This document shows, piece by piece, positions 1 to 18,671 of a stretch of DNA of 64,000 nucleotides. The notes beneath the pieces are model-generated. The model ran no database searches and was not told where the DNA came from. It saw nothing but the letters and a program-made list of their open reading frames with translations. Within the stretch, counting starts at the first letter, position 1, and each line of letters begins with the position of its first letter. Made by a program: the position numbers and the translations under genes. The DNA is from Portulaca oleracea (Eukaryota > Streptophyta > Magnoliopsida > Caryophyllales > Portulacaceae). The stretch is from positions 59,467,518 to 59,531,517 of the forward strand of contig CM055869.1 in the NCBI GenBank assembly GCA_029582165.1, read 5' to 3'.

Positions 1-634
1 TTCCGAACTCAATACCCCAAAAATCCTACCACATAAAAGGGTGGTGGGTGGAGGAGGTGGTGTTTGATGTAACGTAGTATGTAGCAATCTTCCCTCTAAA
101 TTAAAAAGTTAGGAGAGACTGGTTCTGACTGACCCAAGATTTGAAATCATTCATTCCTTAGGATCTAGCAAGGGGTTTCGATCAATCTAGGGTTGGGTTG
201 AGTCGAGTCTAGATTTTCCAAATCCAATACCCCAAAAATGCCACGACAAAAAAGGTTTGGGGAGGTGGATTTGATGTGATGTAGCAGTCTTACCCCCGAA
301 TTAAAAAATTAAGAGAGGCTAGTCTCGATTGGCCAAGATTTGAAAAGCATTCATTCATGAGGGTCTATTCTTTTCAACGGTATGTAAATAAAGCTGGAGT
401 AAAGGATTAGTGACTTTAGGTAAAAGTTGAAAAGTTGGGCGCTGGAAATATGGAAAGAATGGATTAATTAGGGTTGGATTACATAAAGCAAGAGGTCAAT
501 GCGACTAGAAAATGAGTCTTATGTGATGTACCGGTCTTACCCTTGAACAAAAAAAATAATTAAGAAAGACCGGTTCCGACTGACCTAACATTTCAAAATC
601 ATTGTTGTACCTTATTGGGTGACGTTTTTGACAG
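1..634. repeat. Intron-like DNA with three copies of a diverged repeat
   Basis: Three related blocks lie at about 1-155, 212-360 and 508-605. Each has a GATGTAACGTAG/GATGTGATGTAG-like word, then CAGTCTTACCC or similar, an A-rich stretch, then a GACTGGTTCTGACTGACC-like word and AAGATTTGAAA. The spacing is roughly 210 and 300 bases. No exon can be recognised here. Because position 634 is a splice acceptor, this is probably the 3' part of a RopGEF intron. A weaker match lies near 33950-34040. Confidence 0.6.
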
Positions 635-1985
635 AATGGAAGATCGAGCCTGGGTGACATGATCTACAAGAGCATCACGGATGAGTTCTTTGATCCTGAT
701 TCACTGCTATCATCCACGGATTTGTCATCGGAGCACAAAGTACTCGACCTGAAGAACAGAATCGAGGCATCGATCATAATTTGGAAGAGGAAGATGGTCC
801 AGAAGGATACCAAATCATCATGGAGCACTTCTGTAAGAATAGAGAAAAGGGAGCTCTTTGAAGAACGAGCAGAGACAATGCTTCTCATACTCAAACATCA
901 CTTTCCGGGACTTCCTCAATCGACACTAGACATATCCAAGATTCAGTACAATAAGGTATAAAACAAGAATAGAAAGAACAAATCTTTCACACTATTAGTG
1001 TGGGTCCTGCATATGTAGGGTCAACAAAAATCCAAATGCAGGAAGCCATCCTTACCTCGGCATGAATTAGTGCCTGCTGAGAGACTGATACCGACAAACC
1101 CACAAAGAGAGCATTTTAGAAAATAATTTGAATAATACTGCCTCTGCCTTTTTAATTGCCAAGTTAACTAACAGTTGGAGAATCAGGAAGCATGGGTACT
1201 AGAGCAAAAAGTAAGCAAATTCACAAAAGTAATCATAGCATTAATATTATTGGAACTTGAACTTTGGAAGAAAAGAGAAACAAAGTTACCTAGTTATCAT
1301 TGGAATTTAAAAAACGCTGAGAAAAACTAAATAAAAGTTTGTTACCGGTACGCAGGAAACTAACCTCTTCGTGAACTTTAGTTCATGGGAGGAAGGTTGC
1401 CTACATTTGTCCCCAGACCGCACTTATGCATGCTTTTCACGGAAGTTTGTTGTAGTATTTTAAGGGTAAAATGGGTATAGTAATTAGTGAAGTTGTAAAC
1501 TTGACAAGGGACAAAGAAAAGAAAGCAGGTAATTTGACAATTAAACAGGGGCAGATCGGCCTAAAAAGAAATTCCTACTTCATACTTGTATTGTATTAAT
1601 GCAGGATGTAGGGCATGCAGTACTAGAGAGCTATTCAAGGGTGCTCGAAAGTCTAGCAGCAGCCATACTAAACCGTGTGGACGACGTCATATATGCCGAT
1701 TCCAAAGCTACGAAGAAAGCGATAGAAGACTCAAACGGAAAGATCTCACCGTCCCTAGAGATTGAGAAGCCCGGGGCCCACACAATATTGGACTTCATGG
1801 GTTGGAATATGGACAATGGAGACGACGCCAAAAACCAAGGTGACTTGGATGATAACTCACCGGATGACGAAGAGTTTGACGAAGTTACGAGCAAGGTGGC
1901 CCCACCACAGGAGGCCAAGCGGGTCTCCTACTTAGAGAGGCTCGAACAGTGGGGCGGCCTGAAAAGCCCGATAGACAGGAATTGA
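635..1985 (+). CDS. RopGEF (PRONE-domain Rho-of-plants guanine nucleotide exchange factor), 3' part only
   Basis: Two exons are visible: 635-955 (107 codons, acceptor AG at 633-634, donor GT at 956) and 1605-1985 (126 codons plus TGA). They join in phase across IQYNK|DVGHAVLESYSRVLESL, which is the conserved end of the PRONE domain. Earlier landmarks are SLGDMIYKSIT, a DLSSEH segment, the NRIEASI helix and HHFPGLPQSTLDISKIQYNK. PRONE proteins load GTP onto ROP GTPases at the plasma membrane. After PRONE comes a variable acidic tail (DDNSPDDEEFDE) ending near SYLERLEQWGGLKSP, as in other RopGEFs. The N-terminal half of PRONE is missing because the window starts inside the gene. It could instead be a truncated copy, but the visible exons are intact, so I favour a real gene. 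The exact paralogue is not assigned. Confidence 0.85.
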
Positions 1986-2991
1986 TTAGAAGAAGACGGC
2001 GTCATGAATTAACAAAGTGTTACGGAACAAGGATTTGAGACAGACTAACTGAAGTAGGAGTAGCATTCACACAAATATATATATATATATACCTACCCGC
2101 TAACATTGTGGATCGGAATGTAAATATGTGTTACTACTAAAACAGTAGAGTCTGCTCGGTTAGTGCTTTTGAGGGCTTCACGTAAACCCGATTGATGCTC
2201 CAACTAGTTTACCATAACATCCTAATGTTCAAGGGGAAATGTTTCCTTGAACCTTTATGGTACTAAATTGCTCCCTTTTGTAGCATCCCTATCTCTTTTA
2301 TGTATATCTATTTCTTCGTTTCCTTTTCCTATGGCTATTCTTTTCCTTGTGTGTTTTTCTATTGTGTGTGAGTGTGCTATGTCCATAATCTGGATTATTG
2401 AAAAAGATTATTTTTTTCAACTTAGATTGCAATGGGCTAAAGTGAAATGCCTCATTAAACCTCCTATGCTCTTTGATTCATTGCACAATAAAATTTGAAA
2501 ATGCATTAACTATTAAATAGCCTAGGTTAATTTAGAACATAGTTACTAGGAACGCTACATACGCATGTGACCCACGTTCCAGGAACAAACGTTCTGAAGG
2601 CAAAACTAGACTAGACTAACGGCCCGGGAAGCGTTCCGGGTAACTATGATTTAGAACTAATACCCGAATTGGCCATTGGGAGGACAATCCAGCATCTAAA
2701 CATAAGATTTCTGACCCACAACAACAACAAGGACATTTAAACAAAATGCTTAAAAGGGTTAGTAAGCATCAAACATAAACTCAGCCCATTTACAACCATG
2801 AAGTTAGCAACAAGCCTACCAAAACAAAGCAACAAAAAAAAAAGTTGCTGAGATTAGAGGGCACCAAAACTGAGAATACAAAAACGACTCACAATTCTGT
2901 GCGAAACTATAAAGGACGACATTTTTAGTCCTCTGTTAACTTACAAGGGACTGAGTGCGTAAAGTTAACAAAGAAGAATAAAGTACCTTAC
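1986..2991. other. RopGEF 3' flank and spacer, no gene seen
   Basis: Position 1986 onward is probably RopGEF 3' UTR, followed by AT-rich spacer with a (TA)n run at about 2075-2092. Apart from the small inverted-repeat element at 2538-2648 I see no gene. A hydrophobic reading frame at 2247-2498 has no family likeness. Confidence 0.5.
2538..2648. mobile_element. MITE with CATAGTTAC... ends (copy 1 of 2)
   Basis: The left end reads CATAGTTACTAGGAACGCTA and the right end GCGTTCCGGGTAACTATG, which are inverted repeats of each other. A second copy lies in a ROP intron at 59832-59981 with the same ends and a shared interior (CCCACGTTC, GGAACAA, CCCGGGAAGCGTTCC). It has no coding capacity. The superfamily is not assigned. 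Confidence 0.7.
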
Positions 2992-3100
2992 CTCCATAAG
3001 CAATTGGCTGTCTGAAAAGCAGGGTGATGTCCTAGACCGTTCTCCAGTTGGCTGCACAATTGGTTCTTGTATACTCCAGCGACGAAAGGATCAGAACCAC
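2992..3100 (-). other. Orphan exon-like segment, perhaps spliced 3' UTR of the PPR gene
   Basis: On the minus strand a good acceptor (TTCTCTTCAG, ending at 3101) and a good donor (GGAG|GTAAGG at 2991) bound 109 bases of balanced composition. One frame stays open (it starts GSDPFVAGVYKN). No protein family is recognised. It lies downstream of the PPR stop at 4381 on the same strand, so a spliced 3' UTR exon is the simplest reading. Confidence 0.3.
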
Positions 3101-3289
3101 CTGAAGAGAAAACACATTTGCAAATCCAATATGGGGCAGTGTAGTACACAAATATTTGGTTCTAAGCTTAAGCCTTGATTTAATTTGCACTTGAATTGTA
3201 ATGATGACCCATCAACCACTCAACATGGAGTAGACAGACTATCCAACATGGCTACCTCTTGAAAATTTTTGTACATTTTTTAGCTGAAA

Positions 3290-3375
3290 ATACAACGACA
3301 ACGATCCCCAATATATTCCTGCTAATGCGAGTTATGGGGAATCCAGATGTAGGCATTACGCAACCCTCCCTCCAT
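3290..3375. repeat. SINE-like remnant (ACAACGACAACGATCCCC type)
   Basis: The block runs from a CAA-rich start through CCCCAATATATTCCTGCTAA and GGGGAATCC to ATGTAGGCATTACGCAACCC. The layout (ACAACAACAA, then a GGGTCTGGGGA-like word, then TACGCAGCCTTACC) is common in plant SINE tails. Related pieces lie at about 18605-18672, 19525-19580, 48790-48885 and 53785-53860. Confidence 0.45.
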
Positions 3376-3484
3376 GCACGGGGGTGCATGAAGAGGATAA
3401 TTCTGGTGGACCCAAAAAAACTTTATGAAAGCTGAAAACAAAACCATTTCGGGCTTTTTAGCTGAAAATGAAGGCTAGAATGTC

Positions 3485-4020
3485 CAGACACAAGTCCGAG
3501 TGTTAGGATTCAGTGTCTGAGTTCACATTCCCTGATCCCGCTGCCCTGTCTGTCCCTTACTCTGGCACTGAAGTTAGGAAGCCCTTTTCTCAGCTTCACT
3601 TGAGTGACGTACCCGCTCTGACGTCCTTTCAGACGGGGCGTGAAGAGCTAAAAGCATTCTCTACATACGAAAGCACCAAGTACATTTGCTTATGAAAGAA
3701 GAGCAGATTTTCAACCTCCCTTCGGGAAGTAGTTAGAAAGCTTGTCAACAAGATTCGAAGACGCCTAAAAGATATGAGGGATAAAAGCTAAGTACGCATT
3801 CAATCCTGATTTAGAAGGCTGGCTCGGCAGATCTGTGGGCATTAAAACAAGAGTGTAAGCGAGTAAAGATAAGACTAGCTACTTTCTCTAAGGTGCAACC
3901 CTTTCTGTCCATGTCCATCGTTGAGCCAATCCCATCGCGGGGAAGAAGGACTAATTTCATTCTCAAATACCCTATTCGGGGTATTCATGTCCACCCTCTT
4001 CTTCTAGTCGTGCAATTCCT
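3485..4020. other. Possible organelle-derived (mitochondrial-like) insert
   Basis: About 535 bases stand out from the AT-rich surroundings by balanced base composition and a texture of CTTTC, GAAG and CGGG words, as in plant mitochondrial spacer DNA. No conserved organelle gene is recognised and I cannot search, so this is a composition-based suspicion only. Confidence 0.25.
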
Positions 4021-4145
4021 CCTTCAAATCAAAGCGGGCGGGTCAGTTCCAGGTTAGGTTCGGTGCAAGTCGGGTTTGGGTTTGGAAAATCGTGTTCAAA
4101 ACCCTAAACTTTCGGACGGGTTTGGGTCGATTTTCGGGTCAGCCA
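4021..4145. repeat. GGGTCGGGTTCGGGT-type element fragment
   Basis: This stretch is rich in GGGTCGGG/GGTTTGGGT words and contains GTTCAAAACCCTAAACTTTCG, nearly as in the larger copy at 19990-20455 (GTTCAAAACCCAAAAATTTCG). It belongs to the repeat family with TAGACCTGNCAATTC ends described for that copy. Confidence 0.5.
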
Positions 4146-4380
4146 ATTCTGTAAGGTCATTTAAGACTCCAAGTACCATACATAGCCATAACACTTTTTC
4201 ATAAGTCATTGCATCCAGACTATCCTTAGTAAAGCAGACAGACACAAATTCTAATGCAACAGCGCAGAGGTTTCCAATTGGGCAGTGATATTGACCACTT
4301 TTACCCAAACTGTATTTCATAATTCATGATAAAGTACAAAAATGGTGTCTGAACCACCTTATATAGCACATCCATAGAAT

Positions 4381-6159
4381 CTATGAGTGCAGCTCAGACA
4401 CTTGGTTTCCGGATATGACATCAAATTGGTCCAGAATGTTCCAATTATTGTTGCAAAATCTCCGCACGAGGGAGCTCCAAAGGCCCCTCCCAATTGCATA
4501 ACCAAATTGTACCATGGAACTCATGACGATAAAAGCGTCATCCACCTTATCTTGTTTCAAAAGACATCGTATTAGATTCACAAAAACCATTCTCGGCGGG
4601 CTGAGCTTACTTTCTAGCATCCCGGCCAACCACTGCATGCCTTCAATGGACAACCCTTCACTACACAAGCCGGCTATAATACAAACATGATTCGACATCG
4701 AAGGTTGTATACCCTTGTTTTCCATATCCTTGCACAACTCTAACGCTTGTTTTGTTTCCCCAACTCGACAAAAGAGACTAATAATAGGTGTATATGACGA
4801 ATTCGACGGCTTCAACCCCTTTGCCAAAAGCTCATTAAAGAGTTCGCAAGCCTTCTCCAAATCTCTTTCCCAGCAAAGACCCCTAATGAGAGCATTATAT
4901 GTCAATTCATTAGGAACAATGCCGTTTTGGGTCATTTCTTCAAACAATTTCCAAGCTTCCCCAACTTTTAGATTCCTGCACAATCCATCAATCAAGACGT
5001 TGTAGCTCACGATATTCATTTTATACCCTTTATCGCCCATCTCCTTGTGCAACTTCCAAGCCTCTTCAACAAAGCCCATCTTATAATAACCATGGATGAG
5101 GACATTATAAGTATACTCATTCGGAAGCATACCCTTCTTTGTCATTTCAAACCACAACATCCTAGCATTCCCTAGCATATTCGCCCGGAAAAGTCCATGA
5201 ATCATTGTCGTATAAATCACCGTATTAGGAGCATATCCTCTAGCCTTTAGATTGTCAAAAACGCGATGCGCCTCAACCACTTTGCTCCTCTTGCAAAGTC
5301 CATGAATAACTCCTTGGTACGTATACATATTAGGGTCATGATTCATCGCAATCATTAAATGTAGAATATCCGATACCTCTCCAAATCTCCCCGCTTTCGA
5401 AAGCTCACCAACCAACCTGTTCATAGCGGCCTTACCGGGGATATTTCCACCATCCCGAATTTGACAAAGAAGTTCATAACCTCTCCCTACATTGTTATCA
5501 ATACAAAATGCTTGTATCAAACACCCAACAGTATCAACATCAGTAGCAACCCCACTATCCATCATTTCCCCATACAATGCCCAAACAACATCGGTCCTCT
5601 TTGCTCGAATTGAACCCAACAAAGCCGAATTCCACGTCGAAAGAGACGGACAAACACCCAAAGATTTCAACCTTTGGAACACATCTAGGGTTTCAATCAC
5701 ATACCCATCATTACTCAAAGCCCTAATCAGAGATTCTAATGACTCCGGATCGATACTAAACTGAGATTCTGACTCAATCAACGATTTCGCTAACACAGAA
5801 GCTTTCGCATCGATTAAAGAATCGAACAATGACTTGCAAATTAGGGGATCGGGGGAAAATCCAGATTGAGAACTAATCCAATTGAAAAGACGAATAGATA
5901 GAAACGCATTGTTCTGAAGTTTGAGTACCTCGTTGAAAATGCTTGGATTCCTGAAATCTACGGATGGAAATTGGGAGATTATAGTTTCTTCCCACCTAGG
6001 TCGAGTTCGAATTACCTCACAAATCGCCCTGGCAACTTCTGTCAAGTTTCGATGTTCTACGGCATCTGATCCAGTGGTGAAGTGTTGAGCAGGGGAGAGA
6101 AAATAGGGTTTAGGGTTTTGGCGGAGGGGTTTGAGGAGTAAAGATGGGGTTTTCGCCAT
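4381..6159 (-). CDS. P-class pentatricopeptide repeat (PPR) protein, intronless
   Basis: The single uninterrupted frame encodes 592 aa. The N-terminus (MAKTPSLLLKPLRQNPK, basic and poor in acid) looks like a mitochondrial or plastid targeting peptide. About ten 35-residue PPR units run from near residue 170 to 540. Clear ones include NMYTYQGVIHGLCKRSKV, NEYTYNVLIHGYYKMG, NIVSYNVLIDGLCRNLKV and NELTYNALIRGLCWERDL, each ending in a G-x-P-like loop. No E, DYW or SMR domain follows, so this is the P class, which binds organelle RNA for processing, splicing or stabilisation. The start at 6159 is the first Met of the frame and precedes the targeting-like stretch. The ortholog is not certain; the N-terminal region recalls the Arabidopsis At5g18950 type. 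Confidence 0.93.
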   Translation of the reverse strand: MAKTPSLLLKPLRQNPKPYFLSPAQHFTTGSDAVEHRNLTEVARAICEVIRTRPRWEETIISQFPSVDFRNPSIFNEVLKLQNNAFLSIRLFNWISSQSGFSPDPLICKSLFDSLIDAKASVLAKSLIESESQFSIDPESLESLIRALSNDGYVIETLDVFQRLKSLGVCPSLSTWNSALLGSIRAKRTDVVWALYGEMMDSGVATDVDTVGCLIQAFCIDNNVGRGYELLCQIRDGGNIPGKAAMNRLVGELSKAGRFGEVSDILHLMIAMNHDPNMYTYQGVIHGLCKRSKVVEAHRVFDNLKARGYAPNTVIYTTMIHGLFRANMLGNARMLWFEMTKKGMLPNEYTYNVLIHGYYKMGFVEEAWKLHKEMGDKGYKMNIVSYNVLIDGLCRNLKVGEAWKLFEEMTQNGIVPNELTYNALIRGLCWERDLEKACELFNELLAKGLKPSNSSYTPIISLFCRVGETKQALELCKDMENKGIQPSMSNHVCIIAGLCSEGLSIEGMQWLAGMLESKLSPPRMVFVNLIRCLLKQDKVDDAFIVMSSMVQFGYAIGRGLWSSLVRRFCNNNWNILDQFDVISGNQVSELHS

Positions 6160-8217
6160 TGAAGGGTTGCAAGCTCAGAGGACAGGTTTGATGGTGCAGT
6201 GTATCATCTAGAGATTGGAAATGGCAATGGCGGGATATGGATTGTTGGGGAAAGGGAACCAATTCGGATGCCCTAATTCTAAGAACTCGTTCAATTTTGA
6301 CTTAGTTACTCAAGGATTAGGATGAGTTACATTATAAAGTTAAATTCATTGTAATTTTTAATAAATTCTTGACGATAATTTTATAAATAATTTATTATAA
6401 TTTGTGAGTAATTAACAGTTAAAATTTAGTTAAAGTGTCAATTAATATGGAACGGATGGTACATATTACATGTTGGACATCTCCTCCATGTATTTGTAAA
6501 TAAACAAATATGTTATAGTAAACAATTTAATATATGCAAGTGAATCACGATCATATTTGAAACATATACTGCATGAACATATAACAAATTACATTGGAAA
6601 GATGATCGATTTCTAAGAGTTGAAAACATTTTGAAACATAATGGATTTTTGATATTTGCATTTTTAACTGTTGTTTTCTGCTATTATTTTATGGTTTGTA
6701 GGCTGTATCTTTTTCCTGTTGTAGTTTTGTTTTGTTGGTTGGCGGATCATTGTATCATGTTTGATGCAAATTTTATCATTATTGACTTGACTTCCAATCA
6801 TCAAAAAGAAAAAAAAAAGACGACCGATTTTAGGCAAATCTACCCCTTGGGTAATGGTCGATAAAAGTTATTGTTTGTCATCCGGGTTTTCCGTTGAAAT
6901 TCTTTTTTGTTTTAGCTAGATTGGTTCTCCTTTTCAGTTTGTTGTTAGTTGTTTAAATTAACTATTAGTTGTTAGATGTTAGATTAATTGTTCGACTAAA
7001 CTATTCGAATTAACTGTTTATACAAAAATGTTTGGTAAAACAACTTTATGAGGTCAAATTTGTCTACCAAGCATGGCCATATAGTAATTATATACTGCCT
7101 CTCTTTCATAATAGTTGTCACTTTAACTAATTTTTGTAATCTTATGATACTCTTATCGTTCTATCCGAGGGATGAAGATCAATGTCTGGATACAATTTTT
7201 ATAAACTATCTTTTTTATTAATTTCTCCGACACAGATAGAAAAAGTGAAAAAGAAAAACATACAAATAATTAATATCAACCTCTAACGATTTTGCATGTA
7301 GTTTATTAGTATTTGGCTAAAAATTTCCATGTAGTTTATTACTATTTTAATTTTGGCTAAAATGCAACATAGGTAGTATTTGCAAGGAATTATAATTGAT
7401 TAGTGGAGCAATCATTGCTAATAATCCTCAGAAAAATGATTTGGGGTTGATCGTTTCTTCTTAAGGTCTCTCAAATTCATGAGTAAATTTAATTTACCAA
7501 AATTTATCAATTTTTGCCTAAATTTATCAAAATTTATCAAAAATTATCAAAGTTAAAAAATAATTTTTTTAATTTTGATATATTAGCGTAAATTTGTCAA
7601 AAGTTATCAAAATTTATCAAAAATAACTAAAAGTTACCAAAATCTAACTTTTACCCAACTTCCTTTTTACCCAATAAAACAATAAAAGAAGGAATTGGAC
7701 ATCATAGATATATATTCATGAACTTTAACTTTTCTTAAGGTTATTTGAGCATATGTGCACACAAACTTATTGTTCATTATATTAATCATCATCCTACATT
7801 CAACATGTATGTCTTCATAAGGGTGCATTTTACCATTTCCTCAAAGTTTATATGCATAATACACCAAATTAAAGATGGTCTTTAGTGTGCAATCCATCAA
7901 CTTCAAATGTGCTTCAGTTTGAAGTGAAGAGAAGGTATCTTTTCTCAACATTATTCTACAAGATTTCTACCATCCCACGCAGACGCGGGACATTTATTTC
8001 TCTCCGTTTTGCTATATAGGATGTGCAAAATTTCTGTCACCTTGAGCACAAGATCTCGAGCGATAATCACATACTATTCAAACAAAAATAAAGAAACCAA
8101 TACATTGGGGGAAGCCAAAACTGGAAACAAATAAACAGTTTGTTCGAGACATTAGCCCTTCGAAAAACAATAGGCAATAATAAGCAAAGCTTTTCGGAAA
8201 ACTGAGTGAGTTCACTT
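6160..8217. other. AT-rich intergenic spacer with MITE remnants
   Basis: It holds at least two stretches with ends typical of CTCCCTCC/Stowaway-like elements (about 6300-6465 and 7085-7400, with the words AATAGTTGTCACTTTAACTA and TATAATTTGTGAGTAATTAA). A family-A MITE lies at about 7472-7680. A small frame at 6631-6864 has no family likeness. No gene seen. Confidence 0.55.
7472..7680. mobile_element. MITE family A (TTTACCAAAATT type), copy 1 of 4
   Basis: A left-end word CTCAAATTCATGAGTAAA is followed by repeated TTTATCAAAATT and TTGATATATTA words and then TTTTTACCCA at the right. Sister copies lie at 24772-24972, 33362-33540 and 44262-44477. In the better-preserved copies the ends are the inverted pair TGTCAAATTCATGGGTAAA. 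This copy has lost part of its right end. Confidence 0.65.
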
Positions 8218-14742
<6,525 letters not shown>

Positions 14743-14827
14743 TGCAGTGATGATCAAACTTTCTAGAGAGAGAAACAGAGAAAGATTTTAATACGAGTAT
14801 GGAAGAGAGAGAGATCGAGAGGAGTAC

Positions 14828-14838
14828 AGTATATATAG
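14828..14838 (-). promoter_or_regulatory. TATA box of the AAT gene
   Basis: On the minus strand TCCTATATATACTG lies about 88 bases before the ATG at 14742. A purine-rich (GA) leader follows, as is usual for plant core promoters. Confidence 0.55.
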
Positions 14839-17800
14839 GAAATGAAAACCAAGGGGCCGCAAGCGGTAATAAAGTGAAGAAAAGAAAGAAGAAAGCAGAG
14901 AGAAGAGAATACAATTACAATGGTCTGGTCCCATAAAAGTACGCACCTCAAACTCTGTGAAATGTCTTTTTTATTGTACTCACTCTTTTCCACTCTCGTA
15001 ATTTTGAATTTCATGATTTTCAATGCTACTTCCATCCCAAAATATTTGTCTATTGACTAAATTTTAATCGTTGATTACTCATAAATGATAATTAGTTACA
15101 ATATAAAATTACCATCATTGTAATCTTTAACAAACTATCTTTCTAATGGTAGTGATTTCATATTTTAATTCATTATAATTTGTGAGTAATTAACAGTTAA
15201 AATTTAGTCAACGGACAATATTTAGGGACGGATGTAGTATTATTTTTTAATTAATAGGTTTTTATATAACATATTTTTAAAGAATTATAATATTATATTT
15301 GTATGATAGTATTTTTCGCTATAAATCTTATATTGGTAATTTTATATATCAACTCATTATATATATATATTATATTCAGATATTTATGGTTAAAATTTTT
15401 ACAATTTGACTATACAATGTCTAAAGACGACAATTAATAGGGAATAGAGAGAGTAAATCTATAAGGTCTTGTTGTTTTATGTAGTTGATAAGATGCGGAA
15501 ATGATGTAGTGTGATGAATTGTAGAAAGCGCAATGAGGTGTGGAGGGATATGGTAAAATTGGTGGAAAGTGCAGGTGATGTGATGATTGAGTGAGGAGGA
15601 AATGTAAAAACTAGAGTAAAAAAATGAAAGAAAAAAAGTGAGATATATTGGTAATAGTTGTAATAAAGTGTGATATGATATTGTAAAGTATGAAAAAATA
15701 TTGAGTCTCCATTCTTTTATATGTTTAGTGTAGTGTGGCAATGGTGCAGTGCAGTGGAATTTGAAAAAGTGCGGTGAAGTGTGATGAGTTGTGGTAAGTA
15801 AAGTAGGTGAGGAGAAGAAAGTGAAAAGTAGGATGAAAAAAGTGAACAGAAAAAAAAAAGGTGAGAAGATATAATGATAAAGATTGTGGTGTGGCGTGGT
15901 GATGTGTGATAGAAATTAATGAGTGCGATATGGTGTGCTACCATACCACAACTTACCATGTAAAAGAACAAAGGTGATACCACATCAGACCGCACCATAT
16001 AAAAGAATGGGCATGAATATACTCCCTCCATATTCTTTCTTTTATCTATCATAAACATTTTTTTACATTATAATTTTTAATTAATAATTTTTACATAATT
16101 TTTATATAAAAAAAAATAGCTATTGTACTCTCTACATTCTATATTAATTATCACTAAATTGAGTGTCATAATATTCAATTTTACTTTTTGATTGATAATA
16201 TCTTATATTACATTTTATTAATAATTGTGACATTATATTTTTAGTATAGTACTTTTTTTATGAATCTGATGGTAATAATTTTATATAACAAATTATTATA
16301 TATATCTTGAGAAAGCTATTGTCAAAATTTTTAAAAATTTGACTACATAATTTCCAAACATGACAATTAATATGAAATAGAGAGAGTATATTATTTTTAT
16401 TACATATCCAATAAAGTCAATTTTCTATGATAAATTATTATATAAGTCAAGATATTAAGTGTCAAAATTTTATACATGATAATTTGGACCACAAATAAAA
16501 ACATTTTAAAGCGCATTACATCTGCGGTTGTGAATCATGCAGTCTGTAACTCACCATGATTTCACAACTCACCGCATGATTTCAAATCATTACTTTTCTT
16601 TCTCCTCACTCTTCTTTCTCTTCACTTTTCTCCTCTACTTTTTACATTCTCTTTCCTCATCTACCCCACATACCAATAACCTACCACAATTCCACCACAC
16701 CCCACCACACCACACTGCAAAATACCGCAAAAAAGAACAGAGCCTAAGTAGTTATTTAAAAATTCCATGCATTGATCCAAAAGCTAATAATCCAAAAGCG
16801 CTTTTTGAGTTGAAAAGGCAAATAAGAGTTAAATTTATTTTTTGTAAATAAAATATCTATTTATAGAAGTTATAAAATGATAAATATTACGAAAATAAAA
16901 ATTAATTAAAGCGACATATATTGAATTATAATTTCATGGTAGGATTATTTATTTTTAAAAAAGATAATTTGATGAGTATTTGACCTGTTGCTGCATGCCA
17001 GACGGCGTCATCACTCATCAACCGTCCACAGTCGAGTTTTAGCATGAGAACCATACATTTAATTAATTTAATTTAGGGGTCCATTTTTAAAATTCTAAGC
17101 AAAGACTGAGTTTTGATTGATAATTTTTTTTATGTAATATTTTATTAATAATTATAATATTTCGTTATGAATGTAATAATAGTAGTTATAATAAGTTATT
17201 ATATATATTGAGAAATATATATTCAAAATTTTTGAAGTTTGTACAATTTTCAAATATAAAAATTAATATGAAACAGAGGGAGTACAGTATATTTTTTAAG
17301 TATTTTTTTTACAAATCTAATGACAACAATTTTGTATGATGAATTATTATATAAATTAAAATATTAACACTCAAAACTTTTTGCACGGAAATTTTGACGA
17401 CAGGTAAAACATTTTTTAATATAGTTATTTTAAAACTTGATGCATTAATCCAAAACCTATTAACCAAAAGCACTTTTCAAGTTCAAAAACCAAACTAGAG
17501 TTAAATAAGATAAAACAATCATTTATCAAAATTATAAAGGCTAAGGTATTATGAAAATTAAAAGTTAATTAAAGTAATATTTTAGTCCGTCGTGAAAAGG
17601 GTAATTTATATATAAATAAGTTAACTAAAAATGGAGAGATTATTTATAAACACAAAAAAAAAAAGATTTGATGAGCATTTTATACCACTTAAATTTAATG
17701 AGGGACAAAAAAATTGTGGCATGCTTTGCTTCGTCTTCACCCATGAGAACCAATGAACCATACATTTAATTTAATTTACTTAAATTTAATTGTCCATTTT

Positions 17801-18671
17801 CAAAATTCTAAATAGAGGCAGAATTTTTCAATATAGCCTTTAATACTCACTCCATTTTTTATTATCTGTCATTCATGTTTTTTGGAGATCTGTTGTTAAT
17901 CAATAATTTCTCACATAACATTTTTGTAAGAAAATACAATATTATACTTTTTCAATAGTATTTTTTATTACGAATTTAATGATATCAACATTGTTTCACG
18001 AATTATTATACAAATTAAGATATTAACAATCAAATTTTTTGATACAAATACTTAAGTGACACTCAAATAAAAAAAGGCCTAGAATTCTTTGGTCCCTCAT
18101 GAAATGTGCTAGAGAACTTCTCATGACCACTTCAATAATAATTTTATTAGAGTATAAACTCATTCTTGTGCTTTGCGTTTCTTAGGACCAAAAAAAACAA
18201 ATACATAAAAAAAACACTTAACAAAGTGGCCAATCTTTTGGGGCACCAAAAGCCAACTTCCATTGAAACAAATTTTGCCAAGACAAACACAAAATCCAGC
18301 CCCTTAAAGAAGTATCTGTGTCATATATGCTTAAACTCTTGTGACTTGTGATGCATACATACAAAAGAAGTCTCTTGTGAACCATATTCCATCCCGGGCG
18401 ATCGCGGACCACAATATCATAGTTGGATAAGATAAGCATACGCCGCCACAAAATTCCTGTGGTTTGATCTACGATCCTGGTAAGTGATAGTCAGTCATTT
18501 GTACGTGATCTTCCCGACTGATGATATTTGATCCCAATTGTTCCTTCCCTGTGAATTTCCCAAGCCAAACTCTGAAAGAGACGATCATCTCAACCTCATA
18601 TGCTATATAGCAACAACTTACAATACGTTATATAGCAACAACTTACAATATGAGCCCCGCTTTTGTGGGGT

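Noticed and set aside
2247..2498. 83-residue hydrophobic frame behind RopGEF
   Set aside because: T-rich DNA gives hydrophobic codons by chance; no conserved pattern.
3513..3695. 60-residue + strand frame
   Set aside because: No start context or family likeness; lies in the composition island of doubtful origin.
15028..15240. Reading the CTCCCTCC-type AT-rich blocks as regulatory regions
   Set aside because: They recur throughout the window with paired ends, which fits Stowaway-like MITEs better than gene-specific control DNA.
18218..18451. 77-residue minus-strand frame downstream of PRORP
   Set aside because: No conserved motif and no clear splice link to PRORP.
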